NCBI RefSeq assembly: GCF_021869535.1
Contig: NW_026262659.1
Location: forward strand, 12,392,321-12,456,320
From: Mytilus californianus
Lineage: Eukaryota > Mollusca > Bivalvia > Mytilida > Mytilidae
Direction of reading: 5' to 3'
DNA: 64,000 nt
Positions within the stretch are counted from its first letter, which is position 1, and each line of letters starts with the position of its first letter. Below the pieces are notes generated by a model. That model made no database searches. It was not told the DNA's origin and saw nothing but the letters and a program-made list of their open reading frames with translations. Positions 21,318 through 32,365 of this stretch are shown piece after piece. Position numbers and translations under genes: made by a program.

Positions 21318-22385
21318 ATGGCTGATGCTGGTAGGAACTCCCCAGACCCTGAAATAAATTTCCGTAGGGAAAGGGATTTAGATTACTTAGGACAAGGGGA
21401 CCAAATACATACTGATGACAATGACGACTTTGATAGGGAATCTATTTTACCAGGTCATGGTGATGAAATAGCTCAGAGACCTAAAGGACGGGATGAATAT
21501 CAGAGACATGATTTTGATGATAGGAATGATAGGGGTAATCATAACATGCAACCAATTGGCCCACCAAAGGTAACACTTAAACCTGAACCCTTCTCTGGTA
21601 AGGATTGTTGGGAGGAATACTTGTCGCATTTTGAGGACTGTGTTGAATTGGGACAATGGGGGAATCGTACAAAACTTTTGTTTTTGGCAGGTAGCTTGAG
21701 GGGTCAAGCAAGGACATACTACATGAGCTTGTCTCCTGACGACAGGCGCACATACCAAATGCTAACACAAAAGTTAGATCAAAGGTTTTGGAGTTCAAAA
21801 CACAAAAATCGTTGGCTCTCAAAGTTAGAGATGCGCAGGCGCATGCCAGGGGAAAGCATAGCTGAAGTGGGGGATGACATAAGGCAATTAGCGCAAAAGG
21901 CGTACTATGATCTCGACTTAGCAGCACAGGAGTCTCTAGCATTAAACCAGTTGTTTAAGGTAATACCTGTAGAAATGAATTGTCGCTGTATTGACAAGGA
22001 ATGTCAAACAATAGCAGACGCTGTTGATGTTAAAGAAAGGTATGAGTCAATACTCGGGGATGGAGACAAAAAGAAATCAACAATCAGAGCTGTGGAGTCG
22101 AAGGACATCGAAGGACACATGAGTGAAAAGGATTATCAGAGCAATTTGCAGGCTTTACAAGATAGGATAGCAAAGCTGGAACAAGGACACGGGAATCGGG
22201 ACACAAAGAGGGCAAATACTGGCAGATGTTACAGTTGCAACTCACCAGACCATTTTATGAGGAACTGTCCACACAAAAACAACGAAAGAGCAAGAGGGAA
22301 CTTCCAGGGCAAACAAAGACACAATACCTCTTTTAATAAAAACCAGGGAAACGACAGAACGCTGGTTCAAAAGGTCGTGAGTTAG
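21318..22385 (+). CDS. element 1 Gag
   Basis: Structural protein that would package the element RNA. A 355-residue frame is intact from ATG to TAG. The N-terminus is acidic and hydrophilic. Residues ~87-160 look like a Retrotrans_gag-type region (KPEPFSGKDCWEEYLSHF, SLRGQARTYY, L-QKLDQRF). A single zinc knuckle Cys-x2-Cys-x4-His-x4-Cys lies at residues 304-317 (CYSC...H...C). The tail is basic and glutamine/asparagine-rich. The 3' end overlaps the pol frame by ~45 nt with a slippery site, so Gag-Pol is probably made by -1 frameshifting. This is the best preserved gene of element 1. Confidence 0.92.
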   Translation: MADAGRNSPDPEINFRRERDLDYLGQGDQIHTDDNDDFDRESILPGHGDEIAQRPKGRDEYQRHDFDDRNDRGNHNMQPIGPPKVTLKPEPFSGKDCWEEYLSHFEDCVELGQWGNRTKLLFLAGSLRGQARTYYMSLSPDDRRTYQMLTQKLDQRFWSSKHKNRWLSKLEMRRRMPGESIAEVGDDIRQLAQKAYYDLDLAAQESLALNQLFKVIPVEMNCRCIDKECQTIADAVDVKERYESILGDGDKKKSTIRAVESKDIEGHMSEKDYQSNLQALQDRIAKLEQGHGNRDTKRANTGRCYSCNSPDHFMRNCPHKNNERARGNFQGKQRHNTSFNKNQGNDRTLVQKVVS

Positions 22386-25300
22386 TGACAGGAGGTAAAA
22401 GCCCTGATATAAAGGGAGAAAATAATGTCCGGACAGGACATATAGGGGAAACAGATGATAATTGGGATAATGGGTTTTATACAAACGGGTTAATCTATGG
22501 GTTTCCTGTCAACTTTTTAATTGACAGTGGCTCAACAGCGTCAATATTATCTATTGAGGTTTACGAAAAATTGCCTTCAAATGTTTGGTGTTCTTTAGTA
22601 CCAAACAAGTCCGAAGTATTTGACGTTAATGGCAACAAAGCTTTTGCCATTGGATCAATCACATTAGAACTAAAGCTTGGTCTAGAAATTTTCAGTCAAA
22701 ACTTTATGATATGTAATATAAATCAGGATGGAATACTTGGACAGGATTTCTTACTTAAGGAAGTAAGTTAAAGTTAATTATCAGCGAATGGTCTTACACA
22801 CGATCCACAACCAGGAAATACAATGTTGGGTTGGAGGGAAGGCAAATATGATATGCAGAGTAGAAACTCAAGACAACATGACAATTCCTCCAATGACGAG
22901 TACTATGATGCCTGTAGAAACACCGGGAGTCAATCATTTAACAGAATACGGATTAATAGAGGGCACGACAGGAACAGCTAAGTCTACATTAACAATACCT
23001 AGGATTATAAATACACAAGATCAAGCACACTTTGTAAATGTTGTTAACTATGGTGACAACGAAGTAAAACTGTATAAAAAGGAAACAGTAGGAACATGTG
23101 AATCATATACTGAGCATGATTTGAAATCAGAGCAGATCAGAACACTACAAGAAGATTACTTTACAGCTAGTGAAGAAATACCAGAACATCTTATTGACTT
23201 ATTAAAAAGGAGTTCAACTTATTTAAATGAGGACCAAAGACAACAGCTTTCCAGACTCCTTTCGCAGTACCAAAATGTCTTTTCACGGACAGATGATGAC
23301 ATAGGGAGGACAGACCTTGTAACACATAGAATAAATACAGGAAATGCAATACCCTTTAGGCAAAGATCTAGACGTATGCCACTTGGAAATCAAGAGATGG
23401 AAAAATCAGAAGTCAACCGGATGTTGGACAAAGGAATCATTGAACCATCTTCTAGTCCTTGGGCATCGAATATTGTCCTTGTAATGAAGAAAAATGGCAG
23501 CCCTAGGTGCTGTGTTGATTACAGAATTTTGAATGACGTCACTAAAAAGGATTCCTACCCGATTCCGAGGGTAGACGAGTGCCTAGACTCACTCGCTGGG
23601 GGGGAAATTCTTCGGGTCAATGGACCTAAATTCAGGATTTTGGCAAATTGACATGGCTCCCGACGACAAGGAAAATACCGCATTACTGACAAGTTTAGGG
23701 TTATATATCAATTCACTACCATGCCCTTTGGACTTGCAAATTCACCATCTACCTTTGAGCGTCTTATGGAAAATGTTCTCAGAGGGCTACAGTGGAAAGA
23801 ACTATTACTCTATATGGACGATATCATATCAGTAAGTTCAACATTTGAAGAGGGTCTTGGAAGGTTAGAAAGAATCTTTATACGCCTACAAAATGCACAT
23901 CTAAAATTGAAACCTGCCAAATGCATTTTCTTTCAAAAACAAGTTAGATTCCTTGGACATATCATGTCCGAGGAGGGAATTTCCACTGATCTAGAGAAAA
24001 CAAAAGCAATAGATGACTGGCCAGTCCCCAAATCTGCAAAACAGGTGCGCAGCTTTTTAGGACTTTGTTCTTACTATATGCGATTTGTTAAGGGATTTGC
24101 AGCAATTGCAAGACCAATGCATAAACTTTGCGAAAAGAATAGCCGTTTTGCTTGGAATGACGAGTGTCAAAAGGCATTTGAACAGTTGAAAAATGCTTTA
24201 ACAAGTACACCTGTGCTTGCCTACCCTCTTCCAAATTTGCCATTCATACTTGACACAGATGCAAGTGATAAGGCTGTCGGAGCTGTTTTGTCACAAGTTC
24301 AAGATGGTCTTGAACGAGTTATAGCATACATGAGCAAATCTATGAACATACATGAGCAGGCATACTGTGTAACTCGAAAAGAGCTACTTGCTGTAATGAT
24401 AGCACTAAAGACATTTCATCATTATGTATATGGCCAGAAAGAAGTTTTGCTGCGCACAGATAAAGCAGCTGTATCATGGATGAAAAATCTAAAGAAACCC
24501 ACTGGTCAAACAGCCAGATGGCTCGAAAAACTGGGAACTTACAATTTGACAGTGACACACAGGGCTGGAAGGAAACACTCAAATGCCGATGCTCTGTCCA
24601 GAAGACATTGTAAATCATGCGAGAAACAAGAATCTGGAAACCACACAAGTGACGATGAAACAGACGAAATTCAACTTGAAGAATCTGATTTTGTTAACCA
24701 GGAGTTACATGAAAATGAGGAGCCAACACCAAGAATAGAAATAGTACGAGTATGTACAAGAAGTCAGACAAGAAATCAGTCTAGTGCTACACCATATTGC
24801 ATAGAAGGATGGGACCCTGACAGTATTAGACAATGCCAATTTGAAAGACCTACACATGTCACTCATTGTGACATATCTTCAAGAAAAGAAAAATAAACCT
24901 GAATGGGACCAAGTATCAAAAGGAACATCATACCAGAAAACAATATGGCGACAATGGGATAGGCTGACAATAAACAATGGCATGCTTTATAGAAAATTTT
25001 ATTGTTCTGATAAAGACGATGTAGACAACTTCAAATTGCAGCTCCTGGTACCAAAATCACACCAAAAGACAGTCTTTAAGTATTTCCATGACGTTCCATC
25101 TGCAGGTCATTTAGGACCAGATAAAATGCTAAGTAGGATCCAGCAGCTCTTTTACTGGCCAGCTATGAGAAGCTCAATAACAAGGTACTGCAAAGAATGT
25201 GACCAATGTGCTGCTAGGAAATCACTTAAACGAAACAAGGCTCCATTAGGTCAATACTTGGTTGGCGAGCCAATGGAACGTGTTGCGATTGATATTCTTG

Positions 25301-26147
25301 GTCCACTTCCGTTAACAAAACGACAAAACCGTTATGTTCTTGTCCTTTGTGACTGCTTTTCTAAATGGACTGAAGCATACCCGGTATGCTATTCCAGACC
25401 AGGAATCCCTGACCATTGCCCGTACCATCGTGAATGAATTTATTTGTAGGTTTGGTTCACCATTACAGCTCCACTCTGATCAAGGAAGGTCTTTTGAAGC
25501 AAAGCTGTTCCAAGATCTGCGTGATCTCCTCAAAATTGACAAAACTAGAAGTACAAGTCAACACCCTCAATCTAATGGAAGAGTGGAAAGATTTAACAGA
25601 ACACTGCTAAGCATGCTAACATTTTATTGCCAAAATGATCAGAGAAACTGGGATGAGATTTTGCAGATCATCCGTTCACGCCAGCACAGGACAGACCCCT
25701 AACATGATGATGTTTGGCAGAAACATATTTCTTCCTATGGAAGCTGTTATTCCACGTCCTGATGGACCAGATGAATCCACTACCCCTGAAACGGATAAAT
25801 ATATAAATGAATTACAAGACGCTATGTCAAAGTCACATGTACTGGCTAGGAAACATCTTAAGCAGAATTATGAGTATCAAAAACGTCACTATGACTTGAA
25901 AGCAGTAAAGCGCGAATTACAAATAGGTCAAGCTGTATGGCTTTATGATGCATCAAAGAGAAAAGGAATTTGTCATAAGTTGACATTAAAATGAAAAGGA
26001 CCATATGTTGTCACAAGGAAAATTGATGACATCACTTACCTTGTGAAAAGGTCAAAGAAACAGCTTGGGAAGGTCTACCACATCGATAGACTACTGCCCT
26101 ATCAAGGACGAAATCCGCCCACTTGGTTCTCCAGTAGGAAGGCCTGA
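22340..26147 (+). pseudogene. element 1 Pol (PR-RT-RNaseH-integrase), multiply frameshifted
   Basis: Polyprotein in -1 frame to gag. Protease: FLIDSGSTASILS (catalytic DSG, ~22519) and GILGQDF. RT: CVDYRILND, SYPIPRVDECLDSL, MPFGLANSPSTF and the active-site YMDD (~23812). RNase H: LDTDASDKAVGAVLS, then RKELLAV and HSNADALSR. Integrase: zinc-binding H-H-C-C (~25090-25215), first Asp (VAIDILGPL), second Asp (HSDQGRSF), Glu (NGRVERFNR). Breaks: frame changes near 22765, 23600-23620, 23700-23720, 24841-24896, 25375-25400 and 25640-25700, plus an in-frame TGA at 25992-25994 before a last conserved stretch ending TGA 26145-26147. Function is lost unless these are assembly errors. Confidence 0.93.
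22346..22352 (+). promoter_or_regulatory. -1 frameshift heptamer GGGAAAC
   Basis: G GGA AAC is in register with the gag codons (cag gga aac) and lies inside the only window (22340-22385) where both gag frame 0 and pol frame -1 are open. This is the X XXY YYZ type used by several retroviruses. I did not find a strong stem-loop at the usual distance by eye; a pseudoknot cannot be excluded. Confidence 0.72.
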
Positions 26148-26708
26148 GATGCCTTTCATAGTTGTTGTTTGAATAGCCGAAATTAGTTGTACAAGTTGGT
26201 ACGTTTTTAATTGTTTTGATGAGTTACTATGTTTAAGAGTAACTGTATGACTTATCTCAGACTGGAGAAAGTCATGTTGGAATTCCTAGAGTTGGATCCA
26301 CTCTGGAAGAATATGTAAGGGAGACAAATGGCCATTGTTTCTCAGGACATATTATTGGCTGTAAGGGAAGGATGATCCTTCCTGCCAGGGGAATGGCAGA
26401 TTAAACTGTACTGCCAAGCGTTTTATTGTATGCGTAAGCTGCGCGGCGGAAAGCAATTAACGACAACTTTTTGTCTTGAGGAGGCTTGAGATTTTTTTTG
26501 TTTTTTGAATAGGGAGACCAAGGGGGTGGATATCATATTTTTATTGAAATGTAGGCTGATCCATTTACTACCAGCGTATGCCATATGGGGGGAGGATTTT
26601 AAACACATAAGCAAATATAGTCACACAACATCACACTACATACATACCTTTTATTGTATATGCTATATAAATGGTGGAGGGATTTTAAAGATTTGATTCG
26701 ATTTCAGA
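26148..26708 (+). other. pol-ORF3 intergenic region of element 1
   Basis: About 560 bp without an ORF. Near its 3' end is a TATA-like tatataa (26664-26670), ~45 bp before ORF3, so an internal promoter is an alternative to splicing. The last bases form a 3' splice-site-like sequence. Confidence 0.5.
26690..26708 (+). promoter_or_regulatory. 3' splice-site candidate before element 1 ORF3
   Basis: gatttgattcgatttcag|a: AG at 26706-26707, one base before the ATG at 26709. Together with the GTGAGC donor in the LTR this would yield a short-leader ORF3 mRNA. The pyrimidine tract is weak. Confidence 0.5.
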
Positions 26709-28914
26709 ATGAGACCATCATCACAAGTGGAGGTGAAGTGTTGGCTGTGTCTCATGACGTTTAGGACAAGGAGACAACTAAAGAACCATCTGGCAGCTGC
26801 CCCACACAAACGGCTTTCAGTCGTTTGTGTTTGGTGTCCTGAAGAGAAGTCGTACAGGAGGATGGTTGACCTGACGGAGCACATCATGGCCAACCACCGC
26901 AGCAAAATAGAGCTCATGCCATACAGTTTTTCGAGTGAGAACAATGGGTTTTGGATGTCGAATTACCCAGAGACATATGCAAAGGTAATCTCACCATCAA
27001 ATGAAAACTCCCAAGAGGCCATGAAAGCCAGGATTGAGGTCCTAGAATTCCTAAACAGGGTTGGAAACACCAACAGGAAGAAGGAGGATTGGACTCTAGG
27101 GTGGAAGTGTCCTAGGGAAATGGTTAGAGGTACGCAGGAGGAGGAGGTTGAGCAGGAGAAAACCAATGGGTCATATTCACCAACACGCCCCACCATCTAT
27201 GAAGGGCTGGCCCTCCAGCAACTTACATTAGGACTTAGGGACTCCACAGCCATCTTCAAATTAGACCTTGGAGTGTCTATACGATTCTATCAGATAAGTT
27301 TGAATGACTTGGTTCTAAGAGATCACAAAATGCTTGATGCTTTAATAAGGAGGATGACGGCACTGGTAAACACCAAGTATGCAGGATCACATACCTTCTC
27401 TGCCTCGATAGACGGTAAACTAAAGTCTATAGTGACGCCGGTAGTAGCTAGGAAACTATCCATCTCAGAGGAATATATAGCAGACATAAAAACGTCAGAT
27501 GAACTCTTCCCAGGGAAACAGACAAAAGCCATCACAAATCCGTTATCACCACTTAAAACACCATCAACCTCAGATATTATATTGGAAGATGACAGCGACA
27601 ATGAAGAACCAGAGATTCTGAACGAGAAAGCAACAAGCCAGAAGAAAAGTAAGAAGACAGAGAATGAAGGAGAGAAAAATGGAGAGAAAAGAAAGAAAAA
27701 GAATAACCACCAGGAACAAAAGGCTAAGAAAATAAAGCAAGAAAAGGGTGACAAGGAACAGGACGAGGAAATCAGACTTAAAGAGGAAGAACAAAGGAAG
27801 CAGGAAAACAAAAACAGGATGAGGAAATGAGACTGAAGGAGGAAGAACAAAAGAGAAGGGAAGAACAGAAACAGGAGGAAATTAGACTGAAGGAGGAAGA
27901 ACAAAAGAAGCAGGAAAAACGAAAACAGGACGAGGAAGTCAGACTAAAGGAGGCAGAACTAAAAAGAAAGGAAAAACAGAAACAGGAGGAGGAAATCAGA
28001 CGGAAGGAGGAAGAACAAAGGAAGCAAGAAAAACAAAAACAGGATGAGGAAATGAGACTAAAGGAGTAAGAACAAAAGAGAATGGAAGAACAGAAACAGG
28101 AGGAAATTAGACTGAAGGAGGAAGAACAAAAGAAGCAGGAAAAACGAAAACAGGACGAGGAAGTCAGACTAAAGGAGGCAGAACTAAAGAGAAAGGAAAA
28201 ACAGAAACAGGGGGAGGAAATCAGACGGAAGTAGGAAGAACAAAGGAAGCAGGAAAAACAGAAACAGGACGAAGAAGAAAGGTTGAAGGAGGAAAAGGGG
28301 ATACAAGAAGAAAAACACAATGAAGAAAGTAAAAGAAAGGAACTGGAAGCATCAGAAGATCGGGCACAGATTGTACAACTCTAAACGGCAACATTACCGC
28401 AAGTGAACGGCCAAGGACACTTCTGAGGAAAGGTGGCATGCCACTTTTCCCAGCTGGGAGAAGGGAGTGGAATCAAGAAGAAGTCATCCCACTGATTACC
28501 ATCCCAGCAGTTGTTAGTTGGCCACCTAAAAATTGGAAAAAGATGACTCCAGAGCAAAAGTATTTTAATTGGGAGTATGCCAGTATTGTTCTGGAGTTGA
28601 ACTCGGGAAAGAAATTACAATTCACAAAGGAAGAGTTGCTACTCAAGTATCACTTTTTAGCATTACCAGGCAAAAAAACACCGACAGGAAGTGAAGAAAA
28701 CACAATGGCAACCAAATCTCGGTTTTATTTATATCAAGCTTTGGCTTACATAATAAAAAGTGACAAAGAAGACGCATCCACTGTACAAACATTAAAGATG
28801 TTAGAAACTGCAGTGAAGGAGAGAGATAACTCCACAGACGATGTGATAAAGAGAATAGATGCTCTTCATATTCCCTTGAGACTTGGAGATGACAATTCAA
28901 CCCTTACATTTTAG
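26709..28914 (+). pseudogene. element 1 ORF3: double C2H2 zinc finger + charged coiled coil (env position)
   Basis: Third gene, downstream of pol where retroviruses keep env. Residues ~10-35 form a C2H2 finger (CWLC-x12-H-x5-H) and ~40-64 a second (CVWC-x14-H-x4-H). A middle region (~70-270) with no family I recognise follows. An acidic patch (DDSDNEEPE) then leads to a long Lys/Glu/Gln region that should form a coiled coil. The 373-residue frame ends at 27830, but the same charged repeat resumes at once in the next frame (27827-28069) and a C-terminal module of ~165 residues (28435-28914, EWNQEEVIPL...) closes it. Breaks: a one-A deletion near 27804, in-frame stops near 28067 and 28232, and a frame change between ~28233 and 28383. 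Probably one ~735-codon gene originally. No signal peptide or membrane segment, so not an envelope protein. Function inferred: nucleic-acid binding and self-association. Confidence 0.8.
27846..28290 (+). repeat. 225-bp in-frame tandem duplication in ORF3 coiled coil
   Basis: aacaaaagagaa begins at 27846 and again at 28071, a 225-bp (75-codon) shift. The copies are nearly identical. Inside each is a shorter Lys/Glu-rich repeat (LKEEEQK(R)xE type). Antisense frames at 27323-27904 and 27778-28320, rich in Ser/Phe/Cys, are shadows of this repeat. Confidence 0.88.
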
Positions 28915-28975
28915 ATCTCAAACTTCATTATAATTATGTGCTAAAATTTTCAATTCAGGAGAATTCATTGTCTTT

Positions 28976-28989
28976 AAAGGTGGGGGAAG
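28976..28989 (+). promoter_or_regulatory. element 1 polypurine tract
   Basis: aaaggtgggggaag immediately precedes the 3' LTR (tgtaagg at 28990). Expected plus-strand primer site. Confidence 0.85.
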
Positions 28990-30866
28990 TGTAAGGTACT
29001 GGGGAATGTTATACTGAAACAAATAGGTATTAAATTGTGCGGTGTAATTTATAAGTAAATACTTAATTTGTGGCAAGACTGACAAATATTTCATAATGAT
29101 TTTTTACAATTGTGGCAGTAATCCACTATACTTTTTCTATGATCACAAGTCAAAATTCAAGTTTTTACCAAATATTATCTTTTAAACTTAACGGTTGTGG
29201 TCTTACGCATAGTAACTTGGCTTGCAGCGTGCAAGGGAAACATTTTACATTTGTAATCAAAGATATGGCATTAATTTACTATTTTTATGGATTTCAGAGG
29301 CCAAAGTTTCACTTTTTGCCAATAAATTACAGGGGGAGGCATTTCATTAGCCAAAACATAGTTTACATTTGTAATCAAAGATATGGCATTAATTTACTAT
29401 TCTTATGGATTTCAGAGGCCAAAGTTTCACTTTTTGCCAATAAATTACAGGGGGAGGCATTTCATTAGCCAAAACATAGTTTTACAAGTTAGGTGTGTAC
29501 ACATGTTGTTACTAGGGTGATATATATCCAGTAAAGCAACTGATTTTATGTGAAAGCTCTATAATTTGAAATGAGTTTATCATTGTTTACATATTTTTTT
29601 GTGTACAAGTGTTACGGCAGGGGATGTATGTAATTACTCATGGTTACCTTCTTCATACTATATATCATGTAATTCCCGTATTAAGGATCATTTCTGGTAA
29701 CCAAATATTCATATTTAAACGTCTGATATGCCTGGTATACATAGGGAAATACTTTAACTGCAATTGTTTACTGACCGGCGATTTTGCCGTCTGCCATTTT
29801 GTGGGGAATGAAACGTTGATTTTATCTCTCTTAATACCAATTCGTCCCCTGGACAATTGATCTAATATTGTATGTTTAATACCACACATTTAATATCTTA
29901 TGGTTATACCCTGCTGGACACAATTATATTGTAAATATTTAGATGGTTGTGATGAACTATGTTTTAATGTTATTTACTTCTATTTACTTGCGAATATCGT
30001 CTGCTAAATTAATGCGCACGCAGTGGTGTCCGATTGCATATTTCAAGTTATTTTATTGATATTATGAGCTCTATTGTTTAGTTTTAATGTTTTATGTTAA
30101 AGGACAATCATAGGACAACTCAAGATGATTTCAATACTATGTTTTATTAATATCGTAATTTTGTATAGTTCCGGCTTCCCGGAAAGGACAAGTAACTATT
30201 GGATTAGTATGTCACGTGACACTTATGACTTTTATATATAAACGCGTGAGCATTCAGTAATGGCAGATAGCCCAAAGTTCCGCTGGCGGCAAGTTCAAAA
30301 AATTCACTATCATTAAAATTGTAAACAAAACAGTAAAAATAAGCTTAAGGTGAGCATAAGGATAAATATGGAATATTAGTAGCCGTCTTTTTGTACAGTA
30401 AGCTATCTCCCACCATGTCGGACACCACAAATATGAATTTAGATCGTAATTTAGTTCCTATGCACTATGATATATTGTACTGTATGCAAGTATTTGAATT
30501 GTCATAATTCGTTATTTATTCAAATATATTTAAACAGTTCCACAAATAAAACTGTTAACATTGAAATGATATTCTATCTTTATCAATCTTGGATACATAT
30601 AAAAAGGAATATGCATTTACACTGGTAAAACAACTTGAGCTGGAGGACGCTCGTTCGAAATTAAAAACTATGGAAAGCCGTTAGCAACACAAATAGCACA
30701 GTAACAAATAAATACAATGGAAGCCGTTTAATACACATGCATTAACCAAAAAGAGGAACTATTTTTAAACACAAACTGAGGTGCTCCGGGGAGCAGATAC
30801 TGCATTTTATGAGTGTTCGTATGTAAACTGCCCAGTATAGGACAGGATACTCTCGGGTGGCTTACA
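28990..30866 (+). repeat. element 1 3' LTR (1,877 bp)
   Basis: Same termini as the 5' LTR. It is 122 bp longer, mainly because of a ~118-bp tandem duplication (29245-29362 and 29363-29480) absent from the 5' LTR. The rest aligns throughout with scattered substitutions. Confidence 0.97.
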
Positions 30867-32365
30867 ATACTTTATTCTCTTTAATCAAATACTACCAGAG
30901 GAAGAGGGAGACATTGCCTCTAAGATAGTCTATGGCATTTATGCCCTAAGCCTGTATGAGTTTGTCAGCATACGGTTGAGGGTGGAGGTTCCTTGCATGT
31001 CACATAGTTCGACTTAACTATTGCCGGCTGGCCATACAAAGATCTTCTCCCTATTGGCCATGATATAAGAGGTAGAAGACATTGCCTCTAAAATGACCCT
31101 AAGCACTTATGCCCTTGACCCATACTTGTCAGCATTTGGTGAATGGATTTTGTTTTTATGGGGGGAGGGGGTTGTACCTGGTATGTCACATAGTCTGAAT
31201 TTACTATTGCCGTCTGGCCAAACTAAAAGATTCTCCATGTCGACCATGTTACCAGAGGTAGAGGTAGATATCGCCTCTTAAATAGCTCGTTGCACTCATG
31301 CCTTAGACCCGTACGAGTTTGTCAGCATAGGATGAAAAAGGTAGGGGGAACTGGTATGTCACATAATCCAATTTAACTATTACCGATTGGCCAAACTAAA
31401 AGATTTTTTACGTTATCCATGATACCAGAGGTAGAGGTATACATTTCCTCTAAATTAGTCCATAGCACTGATGTTCTAGACCCGTACGAGTTTTCAGCAG
31501 AGGGTTTTGAGGTACATGGTTTGGCTCATTGTCCAACTTTACTATTGCCGGCTGGTTATGATATAAGAGGAAAAAAACATTGCCTCTAAAATAGCCCTTA
31601 TCACTTATGCCCTTGACCCATACGAGCTTGTCATTATTGGATGAGGGATAGGGGTACCTGGCCATGGTATGTCACATAGTCTGACTCAACTATTGCCAGC
31701 TGGCCAAACAAGAGATTCTCCACGTTGGCCTTGGTTCCAGAGGTAGAGGTAGATATTGCCTTTGAAATGGATCATAGCACTTATGCCTTAGACTCGTACG
31801 AATTCGTCAGCATGTGATAAAAAGGGGGCATCGGTTATGTCACAAAATCCAACTTAACTATTACCGGCTGGCCAAACTAAAATATTATTCACGTTGACCA
31901 TGATAAAGGGGTAGAGGTATACATTGCCTCTAAAATGGCCTATAGCACTTATGGCCTAGACCCGTATGAGTTTTCTGCATAGGGTTAGGGCTGGTATGTT
32001 TCATTGTCCAACTTAACTATTGCTGGCTGATCAAACTAAGAGATTCATCACGTTGTCCATGATACAAGAGGCAATAGAAGACATTGCCCTTGGAATGACC
32101 CCTAGCACTTATGCCTAGACCCGTACGAGTTTGTCAGCATGTGTGTGTGTGTGTGTGGGGGGGGGGGTCCTGGTATTCTGATATGTCACATAGTCCAACT
32201 TTACTATTACCGACTGCCCAAACCTAGAGATTATTCACGTTGGCCATGGTACCAGATGTTGCTTTTAAAGTGGCTCATAGTGACTATGCCCTAAACCCGT
32301 ATGATGAGTTTGTCAGTATAGGGCGGGGTTACCTGGTCTTATCTTTAGTCTGAGCTGTTAAATAT
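30867..32365 (+). repeat. ~180-bp satellite-like array, right part
   Basis: Continuation of the array split by element 1, about eight monomers with the same landmarks. The first ~850 bp after the insertion parallel 17590-18600, the equivalent phase of the 1.79-kb higher-order unit. A (GT)n run followed by poly-G lies at 32140-32168. The last recognisable monomer ends near 32340. Confidence 0.9.

Larger units (their letters stand above)
19385..30866 (+). mobile_element. element 1: Ty3/gypsy LTR retrotransposon, 11,482 bp
   Basis: Complete LTR-to-LTR structure: 5' LTR, tRNA-Leu-type PBS, gag, pol (PR-RT-RNaseH-IN order, therefore Ty3/gypsy), a third ORF, polypurine tract and 3' LTR. LTR termini are TGTAAG...CTTACA, a 6-bp inverted repeat. 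The 4-bp duplication atac lies at 19381-19384 and 30867-30870. Joining the flanks restores 'catacaatactttattctct', seen uninterrupted at 17586-17605. The LTRs are alike but not identical (about eight or nine differences in the first ~170 bp), so the insertion is not brand new. Pol and ORF3 carry several breaks, so this copy cannot be autonomous as read. Confidence 0.97.

Noticed and set aside
23721..24896. Separate reverse transcriptase gene starting at MPFGLANSPSTF
   Set aside because: That is an internal RT motif; the frame starts there only because of an upstream frameshift.
27323..28320. Long antisense frames rich in Ser, Phe, Cys and Leu (193 and 180 residues)
   Set aside because: Exact complements of the Lys/Glu-rich coiled-coil repeats of ORF3; composition follows from GAA/AAG repeats.
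26709..28914. ORF3 as an envelope glycoprotein gene
   Set aside because: No signal peptide, transmembrane segment or Cys-rich ectodomain; the N-terminus has C2H2 fingers instead.
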